From positions 1,984,001-2,048,000 of the forward strand of contig NZ_CP146373.1 in the NCBI RefSeq assembly GCF_037055325.1: a stretch of 64,000 nt of DNA, given 5' to 3'. The notes below the pieces were generated by a model. The model was not told where the DNA came from. It did no database searches and saw only the letters and a list, made by a program, of their open reading frames with translations. Positions 8,101 through 15,647 of this stretch are shown here, in pieces (position 1 is the stretch's first letter; each line of letters opens with the position of its first letter). The position numbers and the translations under genes were made by a program. This stretch comes from Arachnia propionica. GTDB lineage: Bacteria; Actinomycetota; Actinomycetes; Propionibacteriales; Propionibacteriaceae.

Positions 8101-8614
8101 CCCCATCCAGCAACCCATTAATCGAGTTCGCGCACGCAGCAGCCGCTGTGGTGAGAGTCTCCACCACCTTCGCGTAACGCCCCAACAACGCGTTGTTACG
8201 ATCCACTACCTCCTGATGATCCCGCCACTTGTCCCCATACTCCGACAACGTGGCGCTACGAAACGAAGCAGCCTCCTGCTCCAATGTTGCAAGCTCACTC
8301 TTGACCGGTTCTATCGCACCAGCGAAATCATCCAACGCACTAGAAGCCTTCTCAAACTTCGTTTTAATCGTCTCCGACGCCGTCGCCGCCGGAGCCATCA
8401 ACCCATACGCCTGCTCCGCTTCCGGAGCCACATACACAGCCGGTAAACCATTCCACAACCCAACAATCGCATCCATCCGGGAATCAATCGTTTGTCCCAT
8501 GGACTTCAGTTTCCCGGACGCGGCCCTCACATTCTCCGCATTAATATCCTTACTCTTACACGGAAACGCCTCCGGCATCACTAACCCATCACCCGACTGC
8601 GGCTGCTCACCCAT
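5174..8614 (-). CDS. Large polymorphic toxin, T7SS/WXG-type N-terminus
   Basis: An 1146-residue secreted-toxin candidate. Residues 1-180 are helical and WXG100-like (LWNGLPAVY near 50, long heptad-like helices to 170). Residues about 200-380 form a conserved-looking pretoxin region with hydrophobic helices. Residues about 385-850 are a Gly/His/Pro/Asp-rich low-complexity linker, including five 12-residue repeats DEHSGRDRRPDV. Residues about 860-1000 are a charged helical segment. The last ~90 residues, from about QQGTAEYVMDLLSG to FIKKETP, are the presumed toxic tip; I do not recognise its activity. ATG 8614 is preferred over the GTG one codon earlier. The tip's 3' end is found as remnants before five orphan immunity genes, so tips have been exchanged here. 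WXG100-type genes upstream and the secretion locus at 19-41 kb support export by a T7SS. Confidence 0.8.
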   Translation of the reverse strand: MGEQPQSGDGLVMPEAFPCKSKDINAENVRAASGKLKSMGQTIDSRMDAIVGLWNGLPAVYVAPEAEQAYGLMAPAATASETIKTKFEKASSALDDFAGAIEPVKSELATLEQEAASFRSATLSEYGDKWRDHQEVVDRNNALLGRYAKVVETLTTAAAACANSINGLLDGVELPAVEGISADALMQSGEMMPWGAPVEKNRNCGESVVHGAGNFLQGTWDGAKAMFGFAPDGSWSLANAGNTWLGVVDFIGSTALLALDVSDTIKFFGNDDVDAWVDARHDVAATAWTGMIGFDYAAHKAGKDGWHKWAEDPVAAATESALNIGSNFIPGAGAAKGVIGGTKVGAAALKTVNMATRVADFAVPGGGWLIRGGVKAIDLGLEQIQKLRSKTPVDLTDAAGPTKSGPLTPSGHNPSGHGGASPHATSGGGVSRSSGPGPDFEAPANPGGPKLTSNPVDSPGKVPSRPGMDAPEVREPALAGTGGGRSMEVGGSTSHGHSPEPGHTSAGGRGEGPSAHHGAGGAGHGGGSSHGGGSASAHLGNNGGATPHTGGGGAGHGGGTSHGGSSGHHGGAPSHHGGAPHAPEPEVPSRPRRSPDENNVPDDHAPRTRNRGGEPGSDVPDAPRKKPDADLADSPDQRPGDRTRPEGRGDDVERPRTDTGDPAKPRTDITPDNHPSRDKHSGPDEHSGRDRRPDVDEHSGRDRRPDVDEHSGRDRRPDVDEHSGRDRRPDVDEHSGRDRHPDVDENPGRGEHPGDGRGDGVDGADDHRHPDEGSGSGGDGSDHGGSGSGNDPIDDLPRYDEKGNPLYDDHGDPVEVDRGDGRKHYASDPEGTFRSQDNRLRHSDNGQFAEDPYAHRPKGIKYYARKILLGDHDWNNPALAERTKADTRIWDEARTKARTDRRAATQAINDIETLKTRDGKKLQLDTTDKSYAKLAEEIKNNLDALDPESQAKAKQIRKDLRAATRSASDLRKVSEWAGDRAGHHFTLDHSPDAGGAGRKHLLGEPADTPDGAKPTGAGRGDRFSTEGDSRLVFGENKGGDSPGLGSRETAAGSRAQQGTAEYVMDLLSGKNQDPRLLEALTSLEHSPEHAGFYQKLKTEGVEVVYEMVNARTDGTVKVGQFDLGGKVILKLKDGQLITEFIKKETP
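6385..6564. repeat. Five tandem 36-bp repeats in the toxin linker
   Basis: Five consecutive 36-bp units (6385, 6421, 6457, 6493, 6529) encode DEHSGRDRRPDV on the minus strand; three internal units are identical at the DNA level. They lie in the low-complexity linker at about residues 684-743 and could vary in number by slippage, changing linker length only. Confidence 0.9.
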
Positions 8615-8643
8615 CACACACCACTTTCTTCTTGCTTTGGAAT

Positions 8644-8784
8644 TTACTGGTCATCTTTGTAGCCGTGGGTTTCGAAATAGGAGAAGTCGCCGCTCGACGC
8701 CGATGCTGTCATCTGGCGTTGGAACTCGCCGGCCATGTCGCCCTGCCCACGGTTGCAGGCGACACGTGAGTTCACCACTCTCAC
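8644..8784 (-). CDS. Possible 46-residue small protein
   Basis: An open frame between the WXG100 gene and the toxin encodes about 46 residues from a GTG at 8784 (RVVNSRVACNRGQGDMAGEF, then QRQMTASASSGDFSYFETHG, KDDQ and a stop). A strong AAGGGGGA lies about 15 bases upstream, somewhat far. It has an amphipathic make-up with aromatic residues near the C-terminus and could be a small T7SS helper, but I know no family for it. It fills an otherwise empty 190-base gap in a co-directional operon. Confidence 0.4.
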   Translation of the reverse strand: MRVVNSRVACNRGQGDMAGEFQRQMTASASSGDFSYFETHGYKDDQ

Positions 8785-8805
8785 ATGCCGGTCTGCGGAT
8801 CCCCC

Positions 8806-9114
8806 TTACTCGGGGATGGCCGAGCGTGCGGTTGATAGGGCCCTGGCGGCCACGTCATCGTTCTCCGCCAACGATTGACGGATCGCTCCAATCACCTCAC
8901 GTACCTGACGACCCGCCATGTTCCACTGCTGCTCCAGATGCGCATACTCATCCGAGACCCCATCAGCCTGATACGCACTCATCGCCTGCTTCACATCAGC
9001 ATCCCGACGATCCAACGCAGCCTCCAACTCCGAAGCCACCGCCTCAAAATTCCCCTGCACAGCCTGAGACGCACCCACACTGTAATCATTACGATCCATC
9101 TGATTACCAGACAT
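8806..9114 (-). CDS. WXG100-like small helical protein
   Basis: A 102-residue, mostly helical protein in the size range of ESAT-6/WXG100 proteins. It reads MSGNQMDRNDYSVGASQAVQ, then a long helix (FEAVASELEAALDRRDADVK), a turn around residue 50, and a second helix ending AARALSTARSA. The classical W-x-G turn is replaced by AYQADGVSDEY; W is found later (QQWNMAG). The start is chosen for GGGAG eight bases upstream. Such proteins pair as helical hairpins and accompany T7SS toxins; partnership with the neighbouring gene at 9185 and the toxin is inferred. Confidence 0.7.
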   Translation of the reverse strand: MSGNQMDRNDYSVGASQAVQGNFEAVASELEAALDRRDADVKQAMSAYQADGVSDEYAHLEQQWNMAGRQVREVIGAIRQSLAENDDVAARALSTARSAIPE

Positions 9115-9184
9115 CACACACACTCCCAACACAACAAACCAGAAATAAACAAACACCCCCCACAAGCAACAATCCCAGCAGAAA

Positions 9185-9529
9185 CTACTGCGGACCGATA
9201 CGCGACAAAAACCCCTCAGCACTGAAATCAGCAGCACCCTCCGCCGACGCATGCACCGACGCACCATCCTCAGCCGCCGTCACAAACGCCCGATTCTGCC
9301 CCGAAATCGAACCCACAATCCCAGCCAACGCAGAATTCAACGACGCAGAAATCTCATCCACACTCACCTTGAACTTGTCAAACGCAGCCCTCGCCGGACC
9401 ATTCACCTGACCCGACAACGGCTCAGCAGCCTCAAACAACCGCCTCACCAACACCCCCAAATCCTCAGACTCCGTCTGAGACCGCTGCCCCAACACCACC
9501 AACGTGTCACTCTCCATCGCGAACTTCAC
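9185..9529 (-). CDS. WXG100-like/EsxB-type protein
   Basis: A 114-residue helical protein, first gene of the toxin operon. Two helical stretches flank the segment around QVNGPARAAFDKFKVSVDEI; the PARAAFDKF motif is typical of the WXG100 turn region where W may be absent. A GTG at 9529 is preferred because GAAGGGG stands eight bases before it, whereas the ATG at 9517 (protein starting MESDTLVVLG) has no good ribosome binding site. It likely forms a heterodimer with the product of 8806-9114 and guides or accompanies the toxin through a T7SS. Confidence 0.7.
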   Translation of the reverse strand: MKFAMESDTLVVLGQRSQTESEDLGVLVRRLFEAAEPLSGQVNGPARAAFDKFKVSVDEISASLNSALAGIVGSISGQNRAFVTAAEDGASVHASAEGAADFSAEGFLSRIGPQ

Positions 9530-9806
9530 GCGAAACACCCCTTCCCGAAAAAACAATTCCTCACACACAAAAAATTTGAGGTCCCCATACCCTCACCCAC
9601 CCCACCACCACCCCACAACCACCCTTTAAACATCAAATACAACCCGCCTGCCGCCGATCCACCCCACACGCCCCCGACAAGCGACAACACCCCACAACAC
9701 GCCACCATGTCCACCAAACGGACGACACCCGGAAACTCCTCCGGCATAACACACGGTTAACGCCCACCCACCCGACACGAAGCGGAATGTGCGTGCTGGG
9801 CGCCTC
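9530..9806. other. Intergenic region upstream of the toxin operon
   Basis: This 277-base region separates the toxin operon from the oppositely ending aldo/keto reductase region. It is C-rich on the plus strand (CCCACC/CCACAA runs) with an AT-richer island near 9625-9645 (TTTAAACATCAAATAC). It presumably holds the toxin operon promoter, but I cannot point to -35 and -10 boxes. Open frames here look spurious. Confidence 0.4.
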
Positions 9807-10844
9807 TCAGTCCTCGGTTTGACTGACCCAGAGATTGATCCCCGACTCGACGGCGTGCTCATCGATGGCGGCCAGCTCGTCGTCGGTGAAGACCATGTTC
9901 TCCAAGGCCCCCAGGTTGGATTCCAGCTGTCGCAGCGACGACACACCGATCAGCGTCGACGTGACCCGTGGGTCGCGCAGCACCCAGGCGAGCGCCATCT
10001 GCGCCAACGACTGCCCACGCTCACGGGCAATCTCGTGGAGGGCGCGAACATGGGTGAGGACGTCGTCGCTGAGCTGTTCGCGGGTCAGCGACCCGCCACG
10101 CGCCGCACGGGAGTCCTCCGGAACGCCACTGAGATAGCGGTCGGTGAGCAGCCCCTGCGCCAGGGCGGTGAAGGCGATGATGCCCATGCCCTGGTTCTCG
10201 CAGGCATCGATCAGGTCGGATTCGATCCAGCGGTTGAGCATGTTGTAGCTGGGCTGGTGGATCAACAGCGGGGTGCCGAGTTCACGGGCGATGCGGGCCG
10301 CCTCCTGGGTCCTGGTGGCCGAGTACGACGAAATCCCGACATACAGAGCCCGACCGGAACGCACTGCCCGGTCGAGGGCCGTCATGGTCTCCTCGACGGG
10401 GGTATCGGGGTCGAAACGATGCGAATAGAAAATGTCGACATAATCCAGGCCCATGCGCTCCAGCGACTGATCGAGGGAGGCCAGCACGTACTTGCGCGAC
10501 CCACCGCCCTGCCCATAAGGACCCGGCCACATGTCATAGCCCGCCTTGGTGGAGATGATCAACTCGTCACGAAACGGCGCGAGATCCTGCCGGAAAATGG
10601 TGCCGAAATTGATCTCCGCCTGCCCATAGGGCGGACCATAATTGTTGGCGAGATCGAAATGAGTGATGCCGGCGTCGAAAGCGCGACGAATGATAGCCCG
10701 CTGCACTCCGAGGGGTTTGTCGTCGCCGAAATTTTGCCACAACCCCAACGACATCGTCGGAAGCAGCAGCCCAGAACGTCCACAGCGACGGTAGGGCATA
10801 CGACCGTCGTAGCGGTCGGGATCGGGAGTGTAGGTCGGAAACAT
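9807..10844 (-). CDS. Aldo/keto reductase, L-glyceraldehyde 3-phosphate reductase-like (YghZ/Gpr family)
   Basis: A 345-residue soluble NADPH-dependent oxidoreductase. The (beta/alpha)8 AKR tetrad is visible: Asp and Tyr in DLANNYGPPYG, Lys in ISTKAGYDMW and His in DIFYSHRFDPD. The N-terminal MPYRRCGRSGLLLPTMSLGLWQNFG and the MWPGPYGQGGGSRKY insertion are characteristic of the YghZ/Gpr and Kv-beta-like subgroup, which reduces L-glyceraldehyde 3-phosphate and methylglyoxal. The C-terminal ALAWVLRDPRVTSTLIGVSS matches the cofactor-binding end. Length is normal. It follows the ABC exporter genes but a hairpin at 10861-10892 separates them. Confidence 0.85.
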   Translation of the reverse strand: MFPTYTPDPDRYDGRMPYRRCGRSGLLLPTMSLGLWQNFGDDKPLGVQRAIIRRAFDAGITHFDLANNYGPPYGQAEINFGTIFRQDLAPFRDELIISTKAGYDMWPGPYGQGGGSRKYVLASLDQSLERMGLDYVDIFYSHRFDPDTPVEETMTALDRAVRSGRALYVGISSYSATRTQEAARIARELGTPLLIHQPSYNMLNRWIESDLIDACENQGMGIIAFTALAQGLLTDRYLSGVPEDSRAARGGSLTREQLSDDVLTHVRALHEIARERGQSLAQMALAWVLRDPRVTSTLIGVSSLRQLESNLGALENMVFTDDELAAIDEHAVESGINLWVSQTED

Positions 10845-10860
10845 GGCCTCATCCTGCCAG

Positions 10861-10892
10861 CCACCCTCCCCGCATCAGCACGGGGAGGGTGG
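10861..10892. terminator. Hairpin between the ABC exporter operon and the reductase gene
   Basis: A perfect 12-bp stem, CCACCCTCCCCG and CGGGGAGGGTGG, with an 8-base loop. It lies just past the stop of the permease gene (10901, minus strand) and before the start of the reductase gene. No T-run follows. Confidence 0.65.
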
Positions 10893-10900
10893 TCAGCCGG

Positions 10901-11635
10901 TCAGGTCCGCTCGAGGATCCGGATGGCCGCGAGGAAACCGAGCACCGACCAGACGGCGAGCACCACGTAGCTGATGATTCCGGCCTGAAAGGTCTCGTGT
11001 GCCAGGGAGGCCCTCATCACCTGGGCCATGTGATGGAGCGGCAACAGCAGGTGCACGAACTGCAGCCACTCGGGCAGACGGTCCATCGGGAAACTGATCG
11101 GTGTGAACATGAGGGTAACGAACGCAATAATCTGCGACAGCCCCATCGCGAGCTCAGCCGGCATCGCATACGAGTAGCCGTAGCCGATGCCGAAACAGGC
11201 CGTCACCACCAGCACGTAGGCGGGGATGATCGTCCACAAAACCGAGAACCCGGGCTGGAACATGAAATGCGCGGTCACGACGGCGATGACGATCGCCGGC
11301 ACCGTCACGAGCAGCCAGACCGTGCAGTCGGCGAACAGGAAGTTCTTGCGACTCACGGGCAGCGACTTGATGAAGTCGATGTACCCGGCTACCCGCGCGG
11401 TCGCGTTCTGCATGGGGACGACGACGAGCGCGGTCATGATCAGAACGATCGTCGGCGCCCCCGTGGCCAGGTACAGCATCTCGTTTCCCGCAGACGAAGA
11501 GGGCACCAGGAACGAAAACCCGATGATCACGCCGAGCGCTATAACCGTGAAAAATATGCCGTAGGCCACCAGGTGGCCGCCCAGTTTCTGGGCCTGAAGC
11601 CTGAACACATGCCCCAGTTCCGTTTCAGTGCGCAT
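10901..11635 (-). CDS. ABC-2 transporter permease
   Basis: A 244-residue membrane protein with six hydrophobic segments (about residues 22-45, 55-80, 100-125, 135-160, 165-185 and 218-238). The soluble loop IDFIKSLPVSRKNFLFAD between segments 2 and 3 is the typical ABC-2 coupling region. Its start overlaps the ATPase gene upstream by 11 bases, so the two form one exporter, probably of a drug, lantibiotic or lipid type; the substrate is unknown. The divergent PadR regulator points to inducible expression by a toxic compound. Confidence 0.8.
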   Translation of the reverse strand: MRTETELGHVFRLQAQKLGGHLVAYGIFFTVIALGVIIGFSFLVPSSSAGNEMLYLATGAPTIVLIMTALVVVPMQNATARVAGYIDFIKSLPVSRKNFLFADCTVWLLVTVPAIVIAVVTAHFMFQPGFSVLWTIIPAYVLVVTACFGIGYGYSYAMPAELAMGLSQIIAFVTLMFTPISFPMDRLPEWLQFVHLLLPLHHMAQVMRASLAHETFQAGIISYVVLAVWSVLGFLAAIRILERT

Positions 11636-12575
11636 CGGTGCCCGCCTCCTTGCTCCCCACCAGCTGAACGTAGGTGTCCTCCAGGGACATCTCGCGCAGC
11701 GAGTAGTCGCCCACCAACCGGCGGCCCCGCAGCTCCGCGGCCCACGTCAGGGCGTCAACCGCCCGATCCCTCGGGAATGAGACGACCACCTCGCCGTTTC
11801 TGACCTCGATGTTCCCGGCCCAGTCCGGCTGCCCGAAGGCCTCGCGCGAGGCCGTGGTGAATGCCTGCAGCTTCATGTCGTCCCCGACCGTTGAGGCCTT
11901 GATGCGCGACGCATTCCCCCGAGCCAACACCCTGCCGTGATCCAGGATCGCCATCTCATCCACGGCCCCCTCGGCCTCGCCGATGTTGTGGGTCACCAGC
12001 AACACCGCCGTGCCGTCCCCGGTCAGCTCGCGGATCGAACCCCACAGGTACCTGCGCCGCACCGGATCGACGTCGTTCGTGGGCTCATCGAGCACCACCA
12101 CACGTCCCGGTCGGATCGCCGCCATGCAGAAACAGGTCAACCGCAGCACACCCCCGGACAACTTATTGCCGGGCTGATCCGCCCACTCGGCAATGTCCAG
12201 CTGTTCGAACAGTTCACCGACCCTGCGCGTGATCTCCTCATCGCCGGCTCCGCGCATCCTGGCCATCAGGCTCGTGATGGCGCGCGGGGTCAGCTCCCCC
12301 AGGGGAACGGACGCCTGCGGCTGCACCGAGCACAGATAGCGTCCCCGCCGCCGATTCCGGACGATGTCCTCACCGGCCACCACGATCGAGCCCGCATCCG
12401 GGCGGAGCAGTCCCAGCAGCTGGTTCACCAGCGTCGTCTTGCCGGCCCCGTTGTGCCCGAACAGCCCGAACACCGACCCTTCCTCGACGTGCAGGGTGAC
12501 GTCGTCATTCGCCACCACCCCACCGTCCCGGGTCCCGTACGTCTTGGAGACGTGATCGACCTCAATCAGTGCCAT
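11625..12575 (-). CDS. ABC transporter ATP-binding protein (drug-exporter type)
   Basis: A 316-residue ATPase with Walker A GHNGAGKTT (about residue 39), Q-loop in CSVQPQASVP, Walker B VVVLDEPTNDVDP and switch His in LLVTHNI. The signature is LSGGVLRL rather than LSGGQ or LSGGM, a small departure. The C-terminal ~90 residues (after residue 225) resemble the accessory domain of DrrA-type exporters. It pairs with the permease at 10901 and is transcribed away from the PadR gene; the shared 90-base intergenic region holds two palindromes that look like the PadR operator. Confidence 0.85.
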   Translation of the reverse strand: MALIEVDHVSKTYGTRDGGVVANDDVTLHVEEGSVFGLFGHNGAGKTTLVNQLLGLLRPDAGSIVVAGEDIVRNRRRGRYLCSVQPQASVPLGELTPRAITSLMARMRGAGDEEITRRVGELFEQLDIAEWADQPGNKLSGGVLRLTCFCMAAIRPGRVVVLDEPTNDVDPVRRRYLWGSIRELTGDGTAVLLVTHNIGEAEGAVDEMAILDHGRVLARGNASRIKASTVGDDMKLQAFTTASREAFGQPDWAGNIEVRNGEVVVSFPRDRAVDALTWAAELRGRRLVGDYSLREMSLEDTYVQLVGSKEAGTDAH

Positions 12576-12608
12576 GTCCTGACCTCCTGAGTCCTACACA
12601 CCCGCATC

Positions 12609-12638
12609 TATATCTCATAGATATATATCTAACAGATA
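12609..12638. promoter_or_regulatory. Twin palindromes, probable PadR operator
   Basis: Two inverted repeats of the form TATCT-N3-AGATA lie side by side (12609-12625 with TATATCT..AGATATA, and 12626-12638), centres 15 bp apart, in the divergent region between the ABC operon and the padR-family gene. AT-rich dyads of this kind are typical PadR-family sites. The assignment is from position and symmetry. Confidence 0.65.
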
Positions 12639-12664
12639 CATTCTCGTGGGGCAAGTGCACTACC

Positions 12665-13216
12665 GTGACACCCGTGAGCTACGTGATCCTCGGGCTGCTG
12701 CACATCGCCCGCATGAGCCTGTACGACCTCATGAAGGCCTTCGAGGCCGGGGCGTCGCTCTTCTACGGCTCCAGCGCCGGAAGCATCAAACGTTCCCTCG
12801 ACAAACTCCTGGCGGAGGGAGCGGTGGAGGTCACCCATCAGGAACCCGGAGCCCGCGGACGCCGGGAATACGGACTCACACCCCTGGGCAGACAGAAATT
12901 CACGACATGGATGCATGCCGAAGTCCAAGGAAACTTCGACGCCACAGGGGTCGCCCGAATCTATTTCCTGGGACTCATCCCTCCAGCCGACCGCCCACCG
13001 ATCATCGCGAGGCTCCGGGAATGCATCACCGCGGAACTCGAACGACTGGAGTCTGTGGAACAACAAATCTCCGGACAAGAAGTACCCGACACCTACCGCG
13101 ACGTGGGCCGCTTCAACCAAGCCGCCCTCCACTACGGCCTGTCATCGATACGCCACACCTACGACTGGCTCACCGCCTTCGAAACCGAAGTAACGAAACA
13201 CGACGAAACGACATAA
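12665..13216 (+). CDS. PadR family transcriptional regulator
   Basis: A 183-residue regulator starting at one of two close GTG codons (12665 or 12674). The N-terminal winged helix reads SYVILGLLHIARMSLYDLMKAF, SAGSIKRSLDKLLAEGAVEV and GRREYGLTPLGRQKF, the standard PadR pattern. Residues about 85-180 are the C-terminal helical dimerisation region of the Vir-type. It is divergent from the ABC exporter pair and very probably represses it through the twin palindromes between them. Sixty-four bases of this gene recur at 15242-15305 as a fragment. Confidence 0.85.
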   Translation: MTPVSYVILGLLHIARMSLYDLMKAFEAGASLFYGSSAGSIKRSLDKLLAEGAVEVTHQEPGARGRREYGLTPLGRQKFTTWMHAEVQGNFDATGVARIYFLGLIPPADRPPIIARLRECITAELERLESVEQQISGQEVPDTYRDVGRFNQAALHYGLSSIRHTYDWLTAFETEVTKHDETT

Positions 13217-13226
13217 GACGCAACCC

Positions 13227-15185
13227 TCAGGAACGCGTCCCCTCACGACCCGCCATCCGGTACAACGCCCGAACAACCACCACAAACAGCACAACCCCCA
13301 CCACCGTGGTGACGCCACCAAACCCCTTGGGCACAATCGCCAACGGATCCTCCTTGCCGCTGAAACCGACGATGCCGGCGAAGATCACGCCGTAAAGGCT
13401 CTCGCCCACGATGAGGCTCGTGGCCATGAGCGTCCCCAGGCGCGTCGCCTTCTCCGGATTGGTAGAACGCTGCGCCCAGCGGTTGTAGAGCGCACCCAGG
13501 CCCGCGCCGACGGGGATCATGATGGTGACGGCGGCGGGAAGGTACATCCCCATGCCCACGGCCAGCGGCGGCAGGGAGAGCTTCGGCGTCGCGCGTTTCA
13601 GGACCTCGTCAATGACGATGGCAACGACTCCGATGCCGGCGCCGAGACCCAGCAGGCCCCAGTTGATGGAGCCACCAAACACCCCGGATACCAGGGAGGA
13701 GATCAGGGAGGCCTGGGGAGCCGCCAAGGCGTTCTCACCGGCGCCAGGAGCCCCGGCGAAACCGAAAGCGGTCTGCATGAGACTCAAAACCGGCGGGATG
13801 ACGATCGCCCCGAAGACCACACCGATGATCAACGCGACCTGCTGTTTCCACGGGGTGGAGTCCACCAGCTGCCCGGTCTTGAGATCCTGCAGGTTGTCGT
13901 TGGAGATCGACGCGATGCTGAAAACCACCGCGCTCGTGAACAGGGTGTAGGCCACCAAGGCGCTGGTCTCGTCACCGGATGCCGAGCTGGCGACGGCCTT
14001 GACGAGCACGGCGGCAGCGAGCGCCGCGAGAATGCCAACACCCGAGATCGGCGAGTTGGAAGATCCGATGAGCCCGGCCATGTAGCCGCACACCGAGGCC
14101 ACCGCCAGGCCCGTGATCAGGATGAACAGGATCGAGACCAGGATCAGCCCCCACGCGTGGTTCGCCACACCGGTGTCCTTGAGGAAAAGCCACATCAACA
14201 CACCGATGGGAAGCATGGATCCCAGAGTGACGCCCACGACCACCTTCATGGACAGGTCGCGCTCCGTGAGGGGGACGTCGCTGTCGGTGACCCTCCCGCG
14301 TCCCTTGGCGAGAGATTCACCGATGCCCTTGACGATGGGACCGAGGATCTTCACGAAGGTCCAGATCGCGGCAATCGCGATGGCACCGGCACCGATGAAC
14401 CGCACGTCCGTGGAGAAGATCTTGCTGATCACGCCCTGCAGCTCATCGACACCCTCCACCTGCCCCCAGGTGCGGATGGGCAGCATGACGCCGTAGGAGA
14501 TGACCAGCCCCAGGATCATGGCAACACCGACGGCGATGCCGACCAGATGCCCCACGCCGATGAGGGCCGTGGACAGCGACGTGCTGAACATGGTGGCGCC
14601 CGCTCCGACCTTGAAGACGCTGGAAATCTCCACCCCGATGGCCTTGAGAGACGACAGGAGGGACAGCCCCGCGGAAGCCAGCGAGCCCCGCAGAATCATC
14701 CTGAATCCCTGCTGGGACTCCTCGGCCCCCTCGGTGGTGTCGCCGACGCGAAGCACCTCGGCCCCCGCCACTCCCTCGGGATACGGCAGATCGGAATGGG
14801 TGACCAGGGCCCGCCGCAGCGGAATGGAGTAGGTGACCCCGAGGATGCCGCCAAGAATGATGATGAAGACCGTCGTCCAGTAGGGAAAACCCGACCACCA
14901 GCCGATGATGATGAGTCCCGGCAGGACGAAGATGATCGACGACAGGGTGCCGGCTGCCGAAGCGATCGTCTGAACGATGTTGTTCTCCTGGACCGTGTGA
15001 TCGGCGAAACGCCGCAGGATTGCCATGGAGATGACCGCGGCCGGGATGGATGTGGCGAAGGTGATCCCCACCTTGAGCCCCAGATAGACGTTCGCCGCCG
15101 TGAAGACGACGGTGATGATGCCGCCGATAATTATGCCGCGAATCGTCAGTTCCTTGATGGAACTGGTTGCGGGTGAATGGGACAT
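13227..15185 (-). CDS. OPT family oligopeptide transporter
   Basis: A 652-residue integral membrane protein with roughly 14-16 hydrophobic segments. The N-terminal SSIKELTIRGIIIGGIITVVF, NVYLGLKVGITFATSIPAAV, SDLPYPEGVAGAEVL and GMYLPAAVTIMIPVG motifs are typical of prokaryotic OPT transporters, which import peptides or siderophore-like metal chelates. The ATG at 15185 is chosen because upstream in-frame codons cover a duplicated PadR fragment. The gene ends 10 bases from the convergent PadR gene. The substrate is unknown. Confidence 0.85.
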   Translation of the reverse strand: MSHSPATSSIKELTIRGIIIGGIITVVFTAANVYLGLKVGITFATSIPAAVISMAILRRFADHTVQENNIVQTIASAAGTLSSIIFVLPGLIIIGWWSGFPYWTTVFIIILGGILGVTYSIPLRRALVTHSDLPYPEGVAGAEVLRVGDTTEGAEESQQGFRMILRGSLASAGLSLLSSLKAIGVEISSVFKVGAGATMFSTSLSTALIGVGHLVGIAVGVAMILGLVISYGVMLPIRTWGQVEGVDELQGVISKIFSTDVRFIGAGAIAIAAIWTFVKILGPIVKGIGESLAKGRGRVTDSDVPLTERDLSMKVVVGVTLGSMLPIGVLMWLFLKDTGVANHAWGLILVSILFILITGLAVASVCGYMAGLIGSSNSPISGVGILAALAAAVLVKAVASSASGDETSALVAYTLFTSAVVFSIASISNDNLQDLKTGQLVDSTPWKQQVALIIGVVFGAIVIPPVLSLMQTAFGFAGAPGAGENALAAPQASLISSLVSGVFGGSINWGLLGLGAGIGVVAIVIDEVLKRATPKLSLPPLAVGMGMYLPAAVTIMIPVGAGLGALYNRWAQRSTNPEKATRLGTLMATSLIVGESLYGVIFAGIVGFSGKEDPLAIVPKGFGGVTTVVGVVLFVVVVRALYRMAGREGTRS

Positions 15186-15241
15186 GGTGAGAACTCTCGT
15201 TGTCAGCTTCTTTCCGCAGGCAGGATAACACCGGGAGAGGC

Positions 15242-15305
15242 AGCGGTGGAGGTCACACATCAGGGGCCCGGGGCCCGCGGACGCCGGGAATACGGGCTCA
15301 CACCC
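15242..15305 (+). pseudogene. Duplicated fragment of the PadR-family gene
   Basis: About 59 of 64 bases match 12820-12883, inside the PadR-family gene (the TGGAGGTCAC...GCCGGGAATACGG...CTCACACCC stretch). It stands upstream of the OPT gene with no start or remaining coding sequence, so it is a leftover of duplication and deletion, with the OPT gene lying between parent and copy. Confidence 0.75.
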
Positions 15306-15567
15306 GATAACCGCAGGGAAATTCCCATCCCTCAGGTTCCGGCTCCACGTTGACATCACATTCCTGCTCCACCGCGAAGACGGAATCAAAAGCGGGAATC
15401 GCCGCGCGAAGAGACGCTTCCCACAAGAAAACCACCGACACACACGGCGGCTGGTCAGAATCCGGGGGCGATAACCATCTGACGCGCTGCACCATCTGTG
15501 GAAAGAAAGCATCCGGCAACGGGAAAAATTCTTGGTCGCACGAGAGGCTATCCATCAGGACCCACAC
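15298..15567 (-). CDS. Hypothetical 89-residue protein, doubtful
   Basis: An open frame beginning MWVLMDSLSCDQEFFPLPDAFF and ending in PEGWEFPCGYRV. It has a mixed hydrophobic and acidic make-up, no membrane segment and no recognised domain. Its stop codon falls inside the duplicated PadR fragment, so it may itself be truncated. It could be the remainder of a gene lost in the rearrangement that placed the PadR fragment here. Confidence 0.35.
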   Translation of the reverse strand: MWVLMDSLSCDQEFFPLPDAFFPQMVQRVRWLSPPDSDQPPCVSVVFLWEASLRAAIPAFDSVFAVEQECDVNVEPEPEGWEFPCGYRV

Positions 15568-15647
15568 TTTATGGCTGGCCCGCCGTCACGGTGAATAAGG
15601 TTCCCAGGTGACGAAGGACTGCCCCCGCCCGCAGGCATCATGGTGGG

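Noticed and set aside
15186-15512. N-terminal extension of the OPT transporter
   Set aside because: The extension runs through the duplicated PadR fragment and has no transporter features; ATG 15185 matches the family start.
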